Shown one piece after another: positions 48,347 through 56,931 of a stretch of 64,000 nt of DNA (the first letter of the stretch is position 1; every line of letters starts with the position of its first letter). Location: contig NZ_CP139304.1 of the NCBI RefSeq assembly GCF_034092415.1, positions 914,001 to 978,000 on the forward strand. The letters are read 5' to 3'. The position numbers and the translations under genes are program-made. The notes below the pieces were generated by a model. The model saw only the letters and a list, made by a program, of their open reading frames with translations. It made no database searches and was not told where the DNA came from. The stretch comes from Prochlorococcus sp. MIT 1341 (GTDB lineage Bacteria > Cyanobacteriota > Cyanobacteriia > PCC-6307 > Cyanobiaceae).

Positions 48347-49453
48347 GTGAATCGGGAAACCTCATTAAGCCAATTTAAATCTTCAAGGGTACTGATAACT
48401 GGTCATACAGGATTCAAAGGTTCATGGCTTTCACTTTGGCTCTCTGAACTAGGTGCTGAAGTCTATGGACTATCTAATGGGATACCTAGCAGGCCTTCAC
48501 ACTATGAATGCTCGAGTATCAACGAAAGAGTAAATGATATACGAATAGACATAAGAAATCTACCTTCCATTGAGTCACATATCAAAAAAGTTAGGCCAGA
48601 TTTTGTATTTCATCTAGCCGCACAACCTTTAGTGCTCGCCTCCTACAAGAACCCAATTTACACATTTGAAACTAATACCTTAGGAACTATTAATCTCCTT
48701 GAGGCGCTTCGCCAAATTGACTCAAAATGTGTTGCTGTAATTATCACTAGTGATAAATGTTATGAGAATCAGGAGTGGATATGGGGATACAAAGAAACAG
48801 ATCGGTTAGGAGGAGCAGATCCATATAGCGCCTCCAAAGCTGCGGCAGAGATTGCTATAAATTGTTATACCAAGTCCTTCTTATCCAAAGAAGGACCTTT
48901 AAGGTTGGGAATAGCAAGAGCGGGAAATGTCATTGGAGGAGGTGACTGGGGAGAAAATAGACTGGTGCCTGATTGCATGCGTGCTGCCGCAAAAAAAGAA
49001 TTAATTACTCTAAGAAATCCTCATTCAACACGACCCTGGCAGCATGTCTTAGAGCCCTTAAGCGGCTATATCAATCTCGCATTGTCACTGAAAAAGAGTA
49101 ACCAACATCATGGAGAGGCTTTTAACTTTGCGGCAATGCAAATTAATAACTATACTGTTGAAGAGCTCGTTGAAAACATGTCAAATTCATGGCAAGATAT
49201 AAAATGGAATGAAAAAAAATCTTCCCTTCCTTCTCCACACGAATTTCAGAACTTACAATTAAATTGTGAAAAAGCAAGGAGTTTATTGCATTGGGATTCA
49301 GTTTGGGACCTCAAAAATACAATCAGCAATACAGTTAATTGGTATCGACATTTTTATGAAGGAAGGTCTAACGGAATGGAAAGTTTCTCAATAAAACAAA
49401 TCTCGGATTATGTCAATTGCGCGAAGCAAAAATCCTTAACATGGGCATTATGA
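48347..49453 (+). CDS. rfbG: CDP-glucose 4,6-dehydratase
   Basis: A 368-residue short-chain dehydrogenase-fold enzyme converting CDP-glucose to CDP-4-keto-6-deoxyglucose. NAD-binding GHTGFKGSWLS at 18-28, FHLAAQPLVLASYKNP, TSDKCYEN, the YSASKAAAEIA catalytic YxxxK and ARAGNVIGGGDW are the RfbG signatures. It starts at GTG 48347. Its stop overlaps the next gene's start (ATGA), and rfbF is two genes on, so the whole set is one operon. Confidence 0.92.
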   Translation: MNRETSLSQFKSSRVLITGHTGFKGSWLSLWLSELGAEVYGLSNGIPSRPSHYECSSINERVNDIRIDIRNLPSIESHIKKVRPDFVFHLAAQPLVLASYKNPIYTFETNTLGTINLLEALRQIDSKCVAVIITSDKCYENQEWIWGYKETDRLGGADPYSASKAAAEIAINCYTKSFLSKEGPLRLGIARAGNVIGGGDWGENRLVPDCMRAAAKKELITLRNPHSTRPWQHVLEPLSGYINLALSLKKSNQHHGEAFNFAAMQINNYTVEELVENMSNSWQDIKWNEKKSSLPSPHEFQNLQLNCEKARSLLHWDSVWDLKNTISNTVNWYRHFYEGRSNGMESFSIKQISDYVNCAKQKSLTWAL

Positions 49454-49872
49454 GCAGGATAATCAAACAGTCAACGTTGACTTGCATTCGCAATCCTCAA
49501 GGAGACATATTTCATGCTCTCAAGTCAACCGATCGTGAATTCCAAGGGTTTGGGGAAGTTTATTTTTCTCAAATTAATTATGGCTGCATCAAAGCTTGGA
49601 AAAGACACCTGAAAATGACCCTTAATTTAGTATGCCCAGTAGGCAAAGTAAAATTTGCCTTCTTTACAGATAAATTAGGTTATGAGTCTGCAATTATAGG
49701 TAAAGAAAATTATAAGAGGTTAACAGTGCCGCCAGGGGTCTGGTTTGGTTTTCAAGGAATGGAAAGGCCCTTCAGTCTAATCATGAATGTTGCAGATATA
49801 TTGCATGACCCAAAAGAAATAGAGCGAAAGAAACTTGATTCTATGTCATTTCCTACTGAGAGGTTGTCGTGA
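49450..49872 (+). CDS. RmlC-like dTDP-sugar epimerase homologue
   Basis: About 140 residues of cupin-type fold starting at ATG 49450 (ATGA overlap with rfbG; an ATG at 49441 is also possible). It resembles dTDP-4-dehydrorhamnose 3,5-epimerase: RNPQGDIFHALKSTDREFQGFG, INYGCIKAWKRHLKMTLNLV and VPPGVWFGFQG. The catalytic His would be in RHLKM. In CDP-sugar operons such proteins act as 3-, 5- or 3,5-epimerases. The end overlaps rfbF by four bases. Confidence 0.72.
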   Translation: MSRIIKQSTLTCIRNPQGDIFHALKSTDREFQGFGEVYFSQINYGCIKAWKRHLKMTLNLVCPVGKVKFAFFTDKLGYESAIIGKENYKRLTVPPGVWFGFQGMERPFSLIMNVADILHDPKEIERKKLDSMSFPTERLS

Positions 49873-50633
49873 ATGTTGTTCTACTAGCTGGCGGATCAGG
49901 AACCAGACTTTCTGAATACACAAATAATATACCTAAACCAATGATACCCATCGGTAATAGGCCCATCTTATGGCATATTATGCGCCGTTATGCACACTTT
50001 GGCCATAATGAATTCATTGTGGCACTAGGCTATAAATCTGAAATAATTAAAGAGTATTTTGTTAACTATAGAGCATTAAATGCAGATTTTACGATTGACT
50101 TATCAACTGGAGAGTTAGAGGGACACGGATATGATAACAATAACTGGAAAGTAACATTATTAGATACAGGTTTAGATACCATGACGGGTGGTCGACTTAA
50201 AAGGACAAAAAAGTTTCTAAAAAATAAACCATTTATGTTGACATATGGGGATGGCTTATCAGACCTGGATATCAACAAATTGCTTAAGTTTCATACTTCC
50301 CATGGACGCATGGTTACAGTTACTGCAGTAAGGCCAATTGCAAGATTTGGTGAGCTGGAGATAGAGAAAGGGGAAGTCCGAAAATTTCAAGAAAAGCCTC
50401 AAATGAAGGCAGGTTGGATCAATGGTGGTTATTTTATAATTGAGCCCGAATTTCTAGATCTAATAAAAGGTGACAATACAGTTTTAGAAAAAGAGCCCCT
50501 AGAAAAAGCTTGCGAATTGGGAGAATTAATGGCTTATACTCATGATGGATTTTGGCAGTGTATAGACACTAAACGTGATCTTGATTTGTTAACGAACTTA
50601 TGGAAAATTAACCAAGCGCCCTGGATAATTTAA
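49869..50633 (+). CDS. rfbF: Glucose-1-phosphate cytidylyltransferase
   Basis: A 254-residue nucleotidyltransferase making CDP-glucose from glucose-1-phosphate and CTP. The loop LLAGGSGTRLSEYTNNIPKP at 5-24, GNRPILWHIMRRYAHFG, FMLTYGDGLSDLDINKLL (metal DGxxD) and FQEKPQMKAGWINGGYF match RfbF. Starts at GTG 49869, overlapping the previous stop (GTGA); the next start overlaps its stop. Confidence 0.95.
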   Translation: MNVVLLAGGSGTRLSEYTNNIPKPMIPIGNRPILWHIMRRYAHFGHNEFIVALGYKSEIIKEYFVNYRALNADFTIDLSTGELEGHGYDNNNWKVTLLDTGLDTMTGGRLKRTKKFLKNKPFMLTYGDGLSDLDINKLLKFHTSHGRMVTVTAVRPIARFGELEIEKGEVRKFQEKPQMKAGWINGGYFIIEPEFLDLIKGDNTVLEKEPLEKACELGELMAYTHDGFWQCIDTKRDLDLLTNLWKINQAPWII

Positions 50634-51757
50634 TGCAAAAAGAAACAATAAGGCTTTCTAAGCCAATTATTGGTATTGAAGAGAAAAATGCTGTCTTGGA
50701 TGTTCTCTCAACAGAGAGATTAGGGATGGGAGATGTAGTAGAGAAATTTGAAAATCAACTGGGTAAATTGCTAAAAAGGGAGGTTACATGCTGTGTAAAT
50801 GGGACATCTGGCTTGCACCTAGCATTACAAGCTTGTGGAATAGGAGTAGGCGACGAGGTTCTAGTACAATCTATGACCTATGTTGCTAGCTTCCAAGCAA
50901 TATCTGCATGTGGGGCCACACCAATCCCTTGTGATGTAAAAGCGAATTCACTCACGTTGGATGTTGAAGATGTTAAAAGGAAGCTTAATCCAAAATCAAA
51001 AGCAATAATGCCTGTCCATTTCGCAGGAGATGTAGGAGAACTAGATGCAGTTTATGAGTTAGCAAAAGCCAACTCTTTAAGAGTGATAGAAGATGGGGCT
51101 CATGCATTTGGGAGCTCATATAAGAATAAAAAGGTAGGATCTTTTGGGGATATATGTTGTTTCAGTTTTGATGGGATCAAAAACATAACAAGTGGAGAAG
51201 GAGGGTGCGTGGTTTCAAATGACAAAAAGGTTATTAGTCTCATACAAAATGCCAGACTTCTTGGAATTAAAAATGATACTGAAAAACGATTTGGTAACAC
51301 AAGGTCGTGGCATTTTGACGTTAGTAATCAAGGCTGGAGGTATCATATGAGTGACATAATGGCCGCAATAGGTATAGAGCAATTAAAGAAATTGGATTAT
51401 TTCATCAAGAGAAGACGTAAGCTGGCTCGTTTATATGATGCTATCTTTTTGCAAAATGATAAAGTGACTGCCTTTAATAGAAATTATCATGAAGTAGTGC
51501 CACATATATATTCAATACTACTACCAAAAGAAATGAACAGGGACCATCTAAGAAATAAGCTCCTTGATATAGGAATCGAAACGGGAGTACATTATATGCC
51601 AAATCACAAGCTAAGCCTTTATAAAACAAATGAAATCTCTAGCTTAAAAAATACTGAGGAGATCTACCCTAGGCTCATCTCATTACCGCTACATCCAGGA
51701 CTGGAAGAATGTCACATAGAATATATTACATCTGAAGTTAATAAACTCTTAGGATAA
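50633..51757 (+). CDS. DegT/DnrJ/EryC1/StrS sugar aminotransferase
   Basis: A 374-residue PLP enzyme. N-terminal substrate loop LSKPIIGIEEKNAVLDVLST, CCVNGTSGLHLALQACGIG, DEVLVQSMTYVAS, VIEDGAHAFGSSYKNKKVGSF (PLP aspartate) and CFSFDGIKNITSGEGGCVVS with the Schiff-base lysine of DGIK. Together with rfbF and rfbG it would transaminate a CDP-keto-deoxysugar. The lysine argues against an RfbH-type dehydrase, which has histidine there. Confidence 0.88.
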   Translation: MQKETIRLSKPIIGIEEKNAVLDVLSTERLGMGDVVEKFENQLGKLLKREVTCCVNGTSGLHLALQACGIGVGDEVLVQSMTYVASFQAISACGATPIPCDVKANSLTLDVEDVKRKLNPKSKAIMPVHFAGDVGELDAVYELAKANSLRVIEDGAHAFGSSYKNKKVGSFGDICCFSFDGIKNITSGEGGCVVSNDKKVISLIQNARLLGIKNDTEKRFGNTRSWHFDVSNQGWRYHMSDIMAAIGIEQLKKLDYFIKRRRKLARLYDAIFLQNDKVTAFNRNYHEVVPHIYSILLPKEMNRDHLRNKLLDIGIETGVHYMPNHKLSLYKTNEISSLKNTEEIYPRLISLPLHPGLEECHIEYITSEVNKLLG

Positions 51758-51833
51758 GAAAGAACCTCTTGAATGGTCGACTAATTAAGCCTATAAGGCT
51801 CAACTTAGTTTGAAGAGATTCGTTGAAAAGTGA

Positions 51834-53162
51834 TCAGGCAATATCCTGTTCCAAAAGAATCAGTGGATTATAAGATTTAAATTCAATATTAGGAAACTTT
51901 TTAAATTTCAAAAACTGCTTAAGTTTAGTGATGCCAGACGATTCATCTAATACTTCAATGTACTTATTGAATTGGTAAAATATATTCGGACATAAATAGC
52001 AGGAATTTCTATAAATGATAAGCCTATCAACTCCTGAAGTGCATAGTTCTATCGAGGAGCTACTTGAAGAAGGGGATAATATGATTCCGTAAGGATAGTT
52101 CATTAACTTATCAATTATCTGAATTTTAATTTCAATTGAGAGAGTTTCCGAGAGGGTCTCTAAAGTTTTAAGGGATAGGGAGGGGTGAGGCTTATAAAAT
52201 ATTTCCGTATAATTAAAATATTTTATAATCTTACTAACTATTTCAAATGCTGCACTATCTTCCTGTGGCAAATAACTACCTAATATTAGAATCGACTTCT
52301 TATTTTTGTCTGAAAGAAGAGATGACTTTGCAAGTTCAGATATGCTTGTAGAATTTGGTCGTTTCCGAAGAGACCTTATATTTAGCCTATTTAATGGCCA
52401 CTTCATAAATTTATATAGAAAATCATATTGATATTGATTTAAAACTATGAGTTGATTTGGAGAATAGGAGGAGGAGAATTTTATACGCTTATTTTCTGGT
52501 GTCGTAATATTTAAGGCATGTATAAAGCCTTTAGTTGTGATATTATAATCAGATGAGACTCTTATTAAGAGTTTTTCCCATAGCTGCCCTTCATAAGGAA
52601 AGACTATATAAGTTGGATTTATATAAGATAACACCAAAGAATACAAGTTGGTTTGTAGCTCATATTGGCTCCTCAATAAAGAAAAAGGGTTGAAATTCTT
52701 TAAAAGCCATAAAACAGATTTAAGCGGAAAAGTGGAGCTTAAATCTGCAAAATTAATTTCCGAGATTAATTTGTGGTCTCCTTCTTTGAAGAGATAAAGG
52801 CTTATATGATATTTATCAAGCATGGCTAAATAATAAGAAGTTGAATGTTGATAGGAACCAAAATATTTATCAACAATTTTAGAAGGACTATTTGAGATAT
52901 ACGTCAGGCTTATAGGATAAGTAGCTATGAGAGGTAATCTGGGCAATTCACTAACTGAAAATAATTTTTTTGTTCGAAATAAGCTATATAAAAACTTCAG
53001 ATTTAATTGGCAATAAATACCAAGCTTCCTTTGAAGACTTTTCAGGTGCAGGAAATCTTGATTTCGTATCTTTTTAATTGGAACACCCCATTCATAAGAA
53101 GACATACTTACAAGGTTTGTAAGCTCAATTTTCGTAAGTTTGATATAGTCAATTAAACTCAT
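51834..53162 (-). CDS. Probable surface-polysaccharide transferase
   Basis: A 442-residue protein of no family I can name securely. It has no signal peptide, KPHPSLSLKTLETLSETL and the serine-rich ILSPSSSSSSIELCTSG, the arrangement seen at the nucleotide-sugar site of GT-B capsule transferases. KSILILGSYLP may be the start of the second Rossmann domain. Codon use is AT rich. Its first seven codons lie inside the direct repeat that also holds the 3' end of the cyclase gene, so it was once directly downstream of that gene. Confidence 0.55.
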   Translation of the reverse strand: MSLIDYIKLTKIELTNLVSMSSYEWGVPIKKIRNQDFLHLKSLQRKLGIYCQLNLKFLYSLFRTKKLFSVSELPRLPLIATYPISLTYISNSPSKIVDKYFGSYQHSTSYYLAMLDKYHISLYLFKEGDHKLISEINFADLSSTFPLKSVLWLLKNFNPFSLLRSQYELQTNLYSLVLSYINPTYIVFPYEGQLWEKLLIRVSSDYNITTKGFIHALNITTPENKRIKFSSSYSPNQLIVLNQYQYDFLYKFMKWPLNRLNIRSLRKRPNSTSISELAKSSLLSDKNKKSILILGSYLPQEDSAAFEIVSKIIKYFNYTEIFYKPHPSLSLKTLETLSETLSIEIKIQIIDKLMNYPYGIILSPSSSSSSIELCTSGVDRLIIYRNSCYLCPNIFYQFNKYIEVLDESSGITKLKQFLKFKKFPNIEFKSYNPLILLEQDIA

Positions 53163-53695
53163 AGCGTCTCAGTTTGAATAACTAGGGATCATCAAGTAAT
53201 CTATTAAAAGCAGACCGAATAAGCTCTCGATCATCTATAGTATATATACTTGGTTTAAACAAATCACTTAATAATATAATCCTTAGTAATCTATTCTGCC
53301 CTTTCTTGTCAAGCAATGCTTTCTTCACCAGATTCTCTAGCAAATAATCCTTTGATTTGTAAGAAAGTTCTTCGATAAATTTTGGGCTAATACGAATTGG
53401 TAAATTAGAGGAAGAAAGAATATTTGTTATTTCTTCCTCTAATTGAGTCCCATAAATAATGTCGCCCATAAAAGCGGAAGCAATCAAACCCAAAGATACA
53501 GCTTCTCCGTGTCTAAAATACTCTTCATTAGTGAGGTCTTGAAGACTCTCTATTGAATGAGCAGAAGTATGGCCAAGGTTCAAAAATAGGCGTTTTGACT
53601 TCTCGGTAATATCGTCTTTAGTGAAATGTAGTTTGTAGATAATTGAATCTTCAATGATTTGTTCAACCAACTCCTCTTCGTATTTCAAATTAGGA
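53142..53695. repeat. 554-bp direct repeat, copy A
   Basis: Copy A is identical to 55737-56290 (offset 2595) except for about three substitutions, near 53238, 53410 and 53562. It contains the last 171 codons of the cyclase gene, the 20-bp gap and the first seven codons of the transferase gene (minus strand). It ends abruptly at both sides. Confidence 0.97.
53182..53695 (-). pseudogene. Truncated dehydroquinate-synthase-like fragment
   Basis: The fragment is open for 171 codons from 53695 but holds only the C-terminal part of the cyclase at 55777-56931, without the NAD-binding N-terminus. The three base differences change GHTF to GHTS in the metal-binding motif, SSYN to SSSN and YTTD to YTID, so it is both incomplete and drifting. 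A TTG at 53688 is only 15 bases after the TAA of the methyltransferase gene upstream, so a non-functional peptide could still be made. Confidence 0.9.
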
Positions 53696-53703
53696 TCTAA
53701 TAA

Positions 53704-54498
53704 TTATAAAGTATCTTTTGTTCTCAATGAATACATTGGATCTGATAGTGTATTTTTTATATTGAAACTAAATATCGTTTTTGAACCTAATGATATTGGA
53801 GACTCAATCAGAAAACCTCGAGTATTAGACAAAGAATTATATTCAATTATTGCTTTTTGCTCTCCTAGTTCCGGGTGGTTTCCTGTAGCCCAGATGTCAT
53901 CAAAAATATAAGTTGACATTGGCAAAGCAATCTTATCTAGCCATTTTAAAATTTGAATTGTACTAGAGTATAAATCTGCATCTATAAAAATAATTGAAGG
54001 AGGAAACCTACTCATTTCTATTGCTAATTCTTCCGTAAGAGATTCGGAGTAAAAGCCTTTTATATACTTGGCCTTAATACGGTACGAACTAACATTCTTC
54101 TTTACTTCTTCTAAACTCCCAAAAAACTGACCTTTTTGCCAAACAGGATCATTATGATCAAGCTCACTCTTAGGCAATCCTTCGAATGAATCAAATGAGA
54201 ATAATGCTAGACTATCTAGCTCTGGGTAAATAATAGAAAAGAATCTCTTTAGATTCCCCATCGTTATTAATGAGTTACCTTTAAAAGTTCCAAATTCATA
54301 GTAGTTTCCAAGTTCTCGAATTCTATTTTTCTTCCTAGCTATATTTGCTTGAAGTGTTAATGCATTACGAAAATACCACAGTTGAGATATTGCATGAAAA
54401 CTTCTATTCAACTGGAACGTTGGGAATGGGAACCAGAATGAAGGTGAAATAAGTTGCTTAAAAACTGCTAGAAATATTTTGACATTGGTTACAATCAC
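53704..54498 (-). CDS. TylF/MycF-family O-methyltransferase
   Basis: A 264-residue SAM-dependent methyltransferase. Features: ELGNYYEFGTFKGNSLITM (SAM loop), FSFDSFEGLP, FIDADLYSSTIQIL and YIFDDIWATG (metal aspartates), typical of the macrocin/TylF family that methylates sugar hydroxyls or related acceptors. The N-terminal 25 residues are hydrophobic. It lies in the cassette between the 554-bp repeats, in opposite orientation to the oxygenase. Confidence 0.8.
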   Translation of the reverse strand: MIVTNVKIFLAVFKQLISPSFWFPFPTFQLNRSFHAISQLWYFRNALTLQANIARKKNRIRELGNYYEFGTFKGNSLITMGNLKRFFSIIYPELDSLALFSFDSFEGLPKSELDHNDPVWQKGQFFGSLEEVKKNVSSYRIKAKYIKGFYSESLTEELAIEMSRFPPSIIFIDADLYSSTIQILKWLDKIALPMSTYIFDDIWATGNHPELGEQKAIIEYNSLSNTRGFLIESPISLGSKTIFSFNIKNTLSDPMYSLRTKDTL

Positions 54499-54820
54499 AA
54501 CAGATTAGGAAATCTACCTCAGCACCATACACTTAAGAACTAGTTCATTCAAGTTAGGTAAGAGCAAGTTGAAATATAGTTATTTATTTTTGTGGTTAGT
54601 TTTGAATATATATTCTTCTTAGCCGAGAAACATGTTATAATATTTCGATGGCTCAGTCATTATAAATTAATCATAAGCCTTTTTTGATACTAGATTTTAA
54701 TGGTCTAATTACCTAGCTACTCTATATGAAATCCACTTACATGTGCTGTCAAGTATTGCATGTTTAGCATGAAGCGTAAGTTTTCTATATATTCTATGAG
54801 TTTAAAACCTATCCTCTCTA
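54499..54820. other. Divergent promoter region inside the cassette
   Basis: A 322-bp very AT-rich gap between the methyltransferase and oxygenase starts. TGTTATAAT at 54633-54641 is a good extended -10 on the plus strand, pointing to the oxygenase gene. No coding frame or RNA was recognised otherwise. Confidence 0.45.
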
Positions 54821-55702
54821 TTGTACATAATGGAATCGTTACAGCCGATAAAAATGCTGAAAGATAACTGGTCAATTGATCCTTTTCCGTATGCTATAAT
54901 TGATAATTTCCTACCATCAGATGAATTTGAATCATTAAATTATGAATTAAATCAAACTAGCAATCTAATACAACGTCAATTTGAGACTCCTTTAGAACGC
55001 AAAGCAATATATACAAATATTTTAAGCAAAGAAAATGCCCAAGGGTTAATATACAGAATGGCTTCCGATCAGATTAAAGATATAATTTCTCAACAAATTG
55101 GTTTACTAGATATAGTCTCAATGGGTGAAAAACTTAATTTTGCAGGTTACTCCCCTTATCATATAACTAGGAACGAAGGCTATTTAGGTTCACATGTTGA
55201 TCACTCAAGTATTGAGAACGGTAAACTTAGACATATAGCAAATACCATTTACTATGTAAGCAGTAAATGGGAAAAAGGCTGGGGTGGCCAAACTATTCTA
55301 TTTTCCCGAAATGGTTTTTGTGAAAAAGTACTAATAGATCCAATTCCGAATAGACTGATAGTCTTTATACATACAGCAAATTCATTTCACGGTGTTAGGA
55401 AGTATTACTCACCTGAGAATATAGAAAGACGAACTTTTTATCATGATTACTACGTAAAAGAATCAAAAATCAATTTAGTCATGCAAAATATAAATATAAA
55501 TATAAATTCAAAACTAGTTCACTCCCTTCACCCTACAACTTTTATTCCTTTCTTCCCCTTCGGGATATTTCACCTAAACTACAAAGCGGTTTTTAGCTTT
55601 AAAAATCTAAATTATATACCAACTTATATTGTTTACTTGGTGAATCGTTATTTTGGAACCCGTATTAGTTCAATTAGAAAAATGCTAAATATATTTGGGT
55701 AG
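54821..55702 (+). CDS. 2-oxoglutarate/Fe(II)-dependent oxygenase (prolyl-4-hydroxylase type)
   Basis: A 293-residue protein. The iron triad is readable as HVDHSSIENGKLRH (His-x-Asp) around 127 and NSFHGVRKYYSPENIERRTF with the second histidine and the oxoglutarate arginine around 188. WGGQTILF fits the P4Hc fold between them. The C-terminal 70 residues, with two hydrophobic stretches, are additional. It could hydroxylate a sugar or lipid precursor. In the cassette, opposite to the methyltransferase. Confidence 0.8.
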   Translation: MYIMESLQPIKMLKDNWSIDPFPYAIIDNFLPSDEFESLNYELNQTSNLIQRQFETPLERKAIYTNILSKENAQGLIYRMASDQIKDIISQQIGLLDIVSMGEKLNFAGYSPYHITRNEGYLGSHVDHSSIENGKLRHIANTIYYVSSKWEKGWGGQTILFSRNGFCEKVLIDPIPNRLIVFIHTANSFHGVRKYYSPENIERRTFYHDYYVKESKINLVMQNINININSKLVHSLHPTTFIPFFPFGIFHLNYKAVFSFKNLNYIPTYIVYLVNRYFGTRISSIRKMLNIFG

Positions 55703-55736
55703 AAGATTTATATGGTATCTATCAACTGCTTCACTA

Positions 55737-56290
55737 GATATAGTCAATTAAACTCATAGCGTCTCAGTTTGAATAACTAGGGATCATCAAGTAATCTATT
55801 AAAAGCAGACCGAATAAGCTCTCGATCATCTGTAGTATATATACTTGGTTTAAACAAATCACTTAATAATATAATCCTTAGTAATCTATTCTGCCCTTTC
55901 TTGTCAAGCAATGCTTTCTTCACCAGATTCTCTAGCAAATAATCCTTTGATTTGTAAGAAAGTTCTTCGATAAATTTTGGGCTAATACGAATTGGTAAAT
56001 TATAGGAAGAAAGAATATTTGTTATTTCTTCCTCTAATTGAGTCCCATAAATAATGTCGCCCATAAAAGCGGAAGCAATCAAACCCAAAGATACAGCTTC
56101 TCCGTGTCTAAAATACTCTTCATTAGTGAGGTCTTGAAGACTCTCTATTGAATGAGCAAAAGTATGGCCAAGGTTCAAAAATAGGCGTTTTGACTTCTCG
56201 GTAATATCGTCTTTAGTGAAATGTAGTTTGTAGATAATTGAATCTTCAATGATTTGTTCAACCAACTCCTCTTCGTATTTCAAATTAGGA
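55737..56290. repeat. 554-bp direct repeat, copy B
   Basis: Same unit as 53142-53695. Here the left end leaves a seven-codon remnant of the transferase gene (MSLIDYI followed at once by a stop), while the right end continues into the intact cyclase gene. This fixes the original order as cyclase then transferase. Confidence 0.97.
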
Positions 56291-56931
56291 CCATAATTTT
56301 GAGATTCAATTATGCGTTTAAGTAGAGGTCCTTCCTTCAGTAATGAAATTTTTATAACTTCAGCAAAACCTGCAAAAAAATCTCTTGCATGAAGGGTGGA
56401 AAGAAATTTAGTAAAAATAAAAGTGCCTTCTGGATGTTTGTAGGTACCACATGAATTTATATGCTTGGTCGTATTTACGGCTGTTTTACCCCCAATAGAA
56501 GAGTCCGTCATAGCCAAAAGATTAGTAGGAAAATGACAAAGTGAAACTCCACGAAAATAAATTGTTGAGAGGAAGCCGACTATATCTCCGGTTACACCAC
56601 CACCAACTGCAATAAATAAAGTATCGCGTTGAACATTATGATGAACTAACCAATTAAGTAAATGATCAATAGTCAAAAGATTTTTTGAATGTTTACCTGG
56701 CTCCATAACCTTCTTCAGAAGAGGTATTGAATACTTCTCTGAAAGTTGAATAAATAAATCCTTAAGGTTAGAAAACGCCTTAGTGTTAAGAACATAGGAG
56801 TCTATAAATAGAACAATAGATGATCTTTTAAGGATTAATGCTTCCAATCGTTCAGTAAAATCATTTAGATCCTTAGATACGAAAATATCATATTGATCTA
56901 TTGTATTTTCGTAGGCTTTTATCACTCTCAT
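55777..56931 (-). CDS. Dehydroquinate-synthase-like sugar phosphate cyclase
   Basis: A 384-residue protein of the AroB/sugar phosphate cyclase superfamily. It has GGGVTGDIVGFLSTIYFRGV and FPTNLLAMTDSSIGGKTAVN around 107-148, AGFAEVIKISLLKEGPLLKR (metal glutamate and lysine), LNLGHTFAHSIESL and RHGEAVSLGLIASA (zinc histidines). The metal set is intact. It is unlikely to be the housekeeping AroB, since it sits in a surface operon between a KdsB-like gene (4-base overlap) and a transferase; a cyclitol precursor from a seven-carbon sugar phosphate is an inference. Confidence 0.8.
   Translation of the reverse strand: MRVIKAYENTIDQYDIFVSKDLNDFTERLEALILKRSSIVLFIDSYVLNTKAFSNLKDLFIQLSEKYSIPLLKKVMEPGKHSKNLLTIDHLLNWLVHHNVQRDTLFIAVGGGVTGDIVGFLSTIYFRGVSLCHFPTNLLAMTDSSIGGKTAVNTTKHINSCGTYKHPEGTFIFTKFLSTLHARDFFAGFAEVIKISLLKEGPLLKRIIESQNYGPNLKYEEELVEQIIEDSIIYKLHFTKDDITEKSKRLFLNLGHTFAHSIESLQDLTNEEYFRHGEAVSLGLIASAFMGDIIYGTQLEEEITNILSSYNLPIRISPKFIEELSYKSKDYLLENLVKKALLDKKGQNRLLRIILLSDLFKPSIYTTDDRELIRSAFNRLLDDP

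Noticed and set aside
55777-56931. Calling the cyclase the housekeeping aroB
   Set aside because: Motifs fit the superfamily, but operon context is surface polysaccharide; a separate aroB elsewhere in the genome cannot be checked here.
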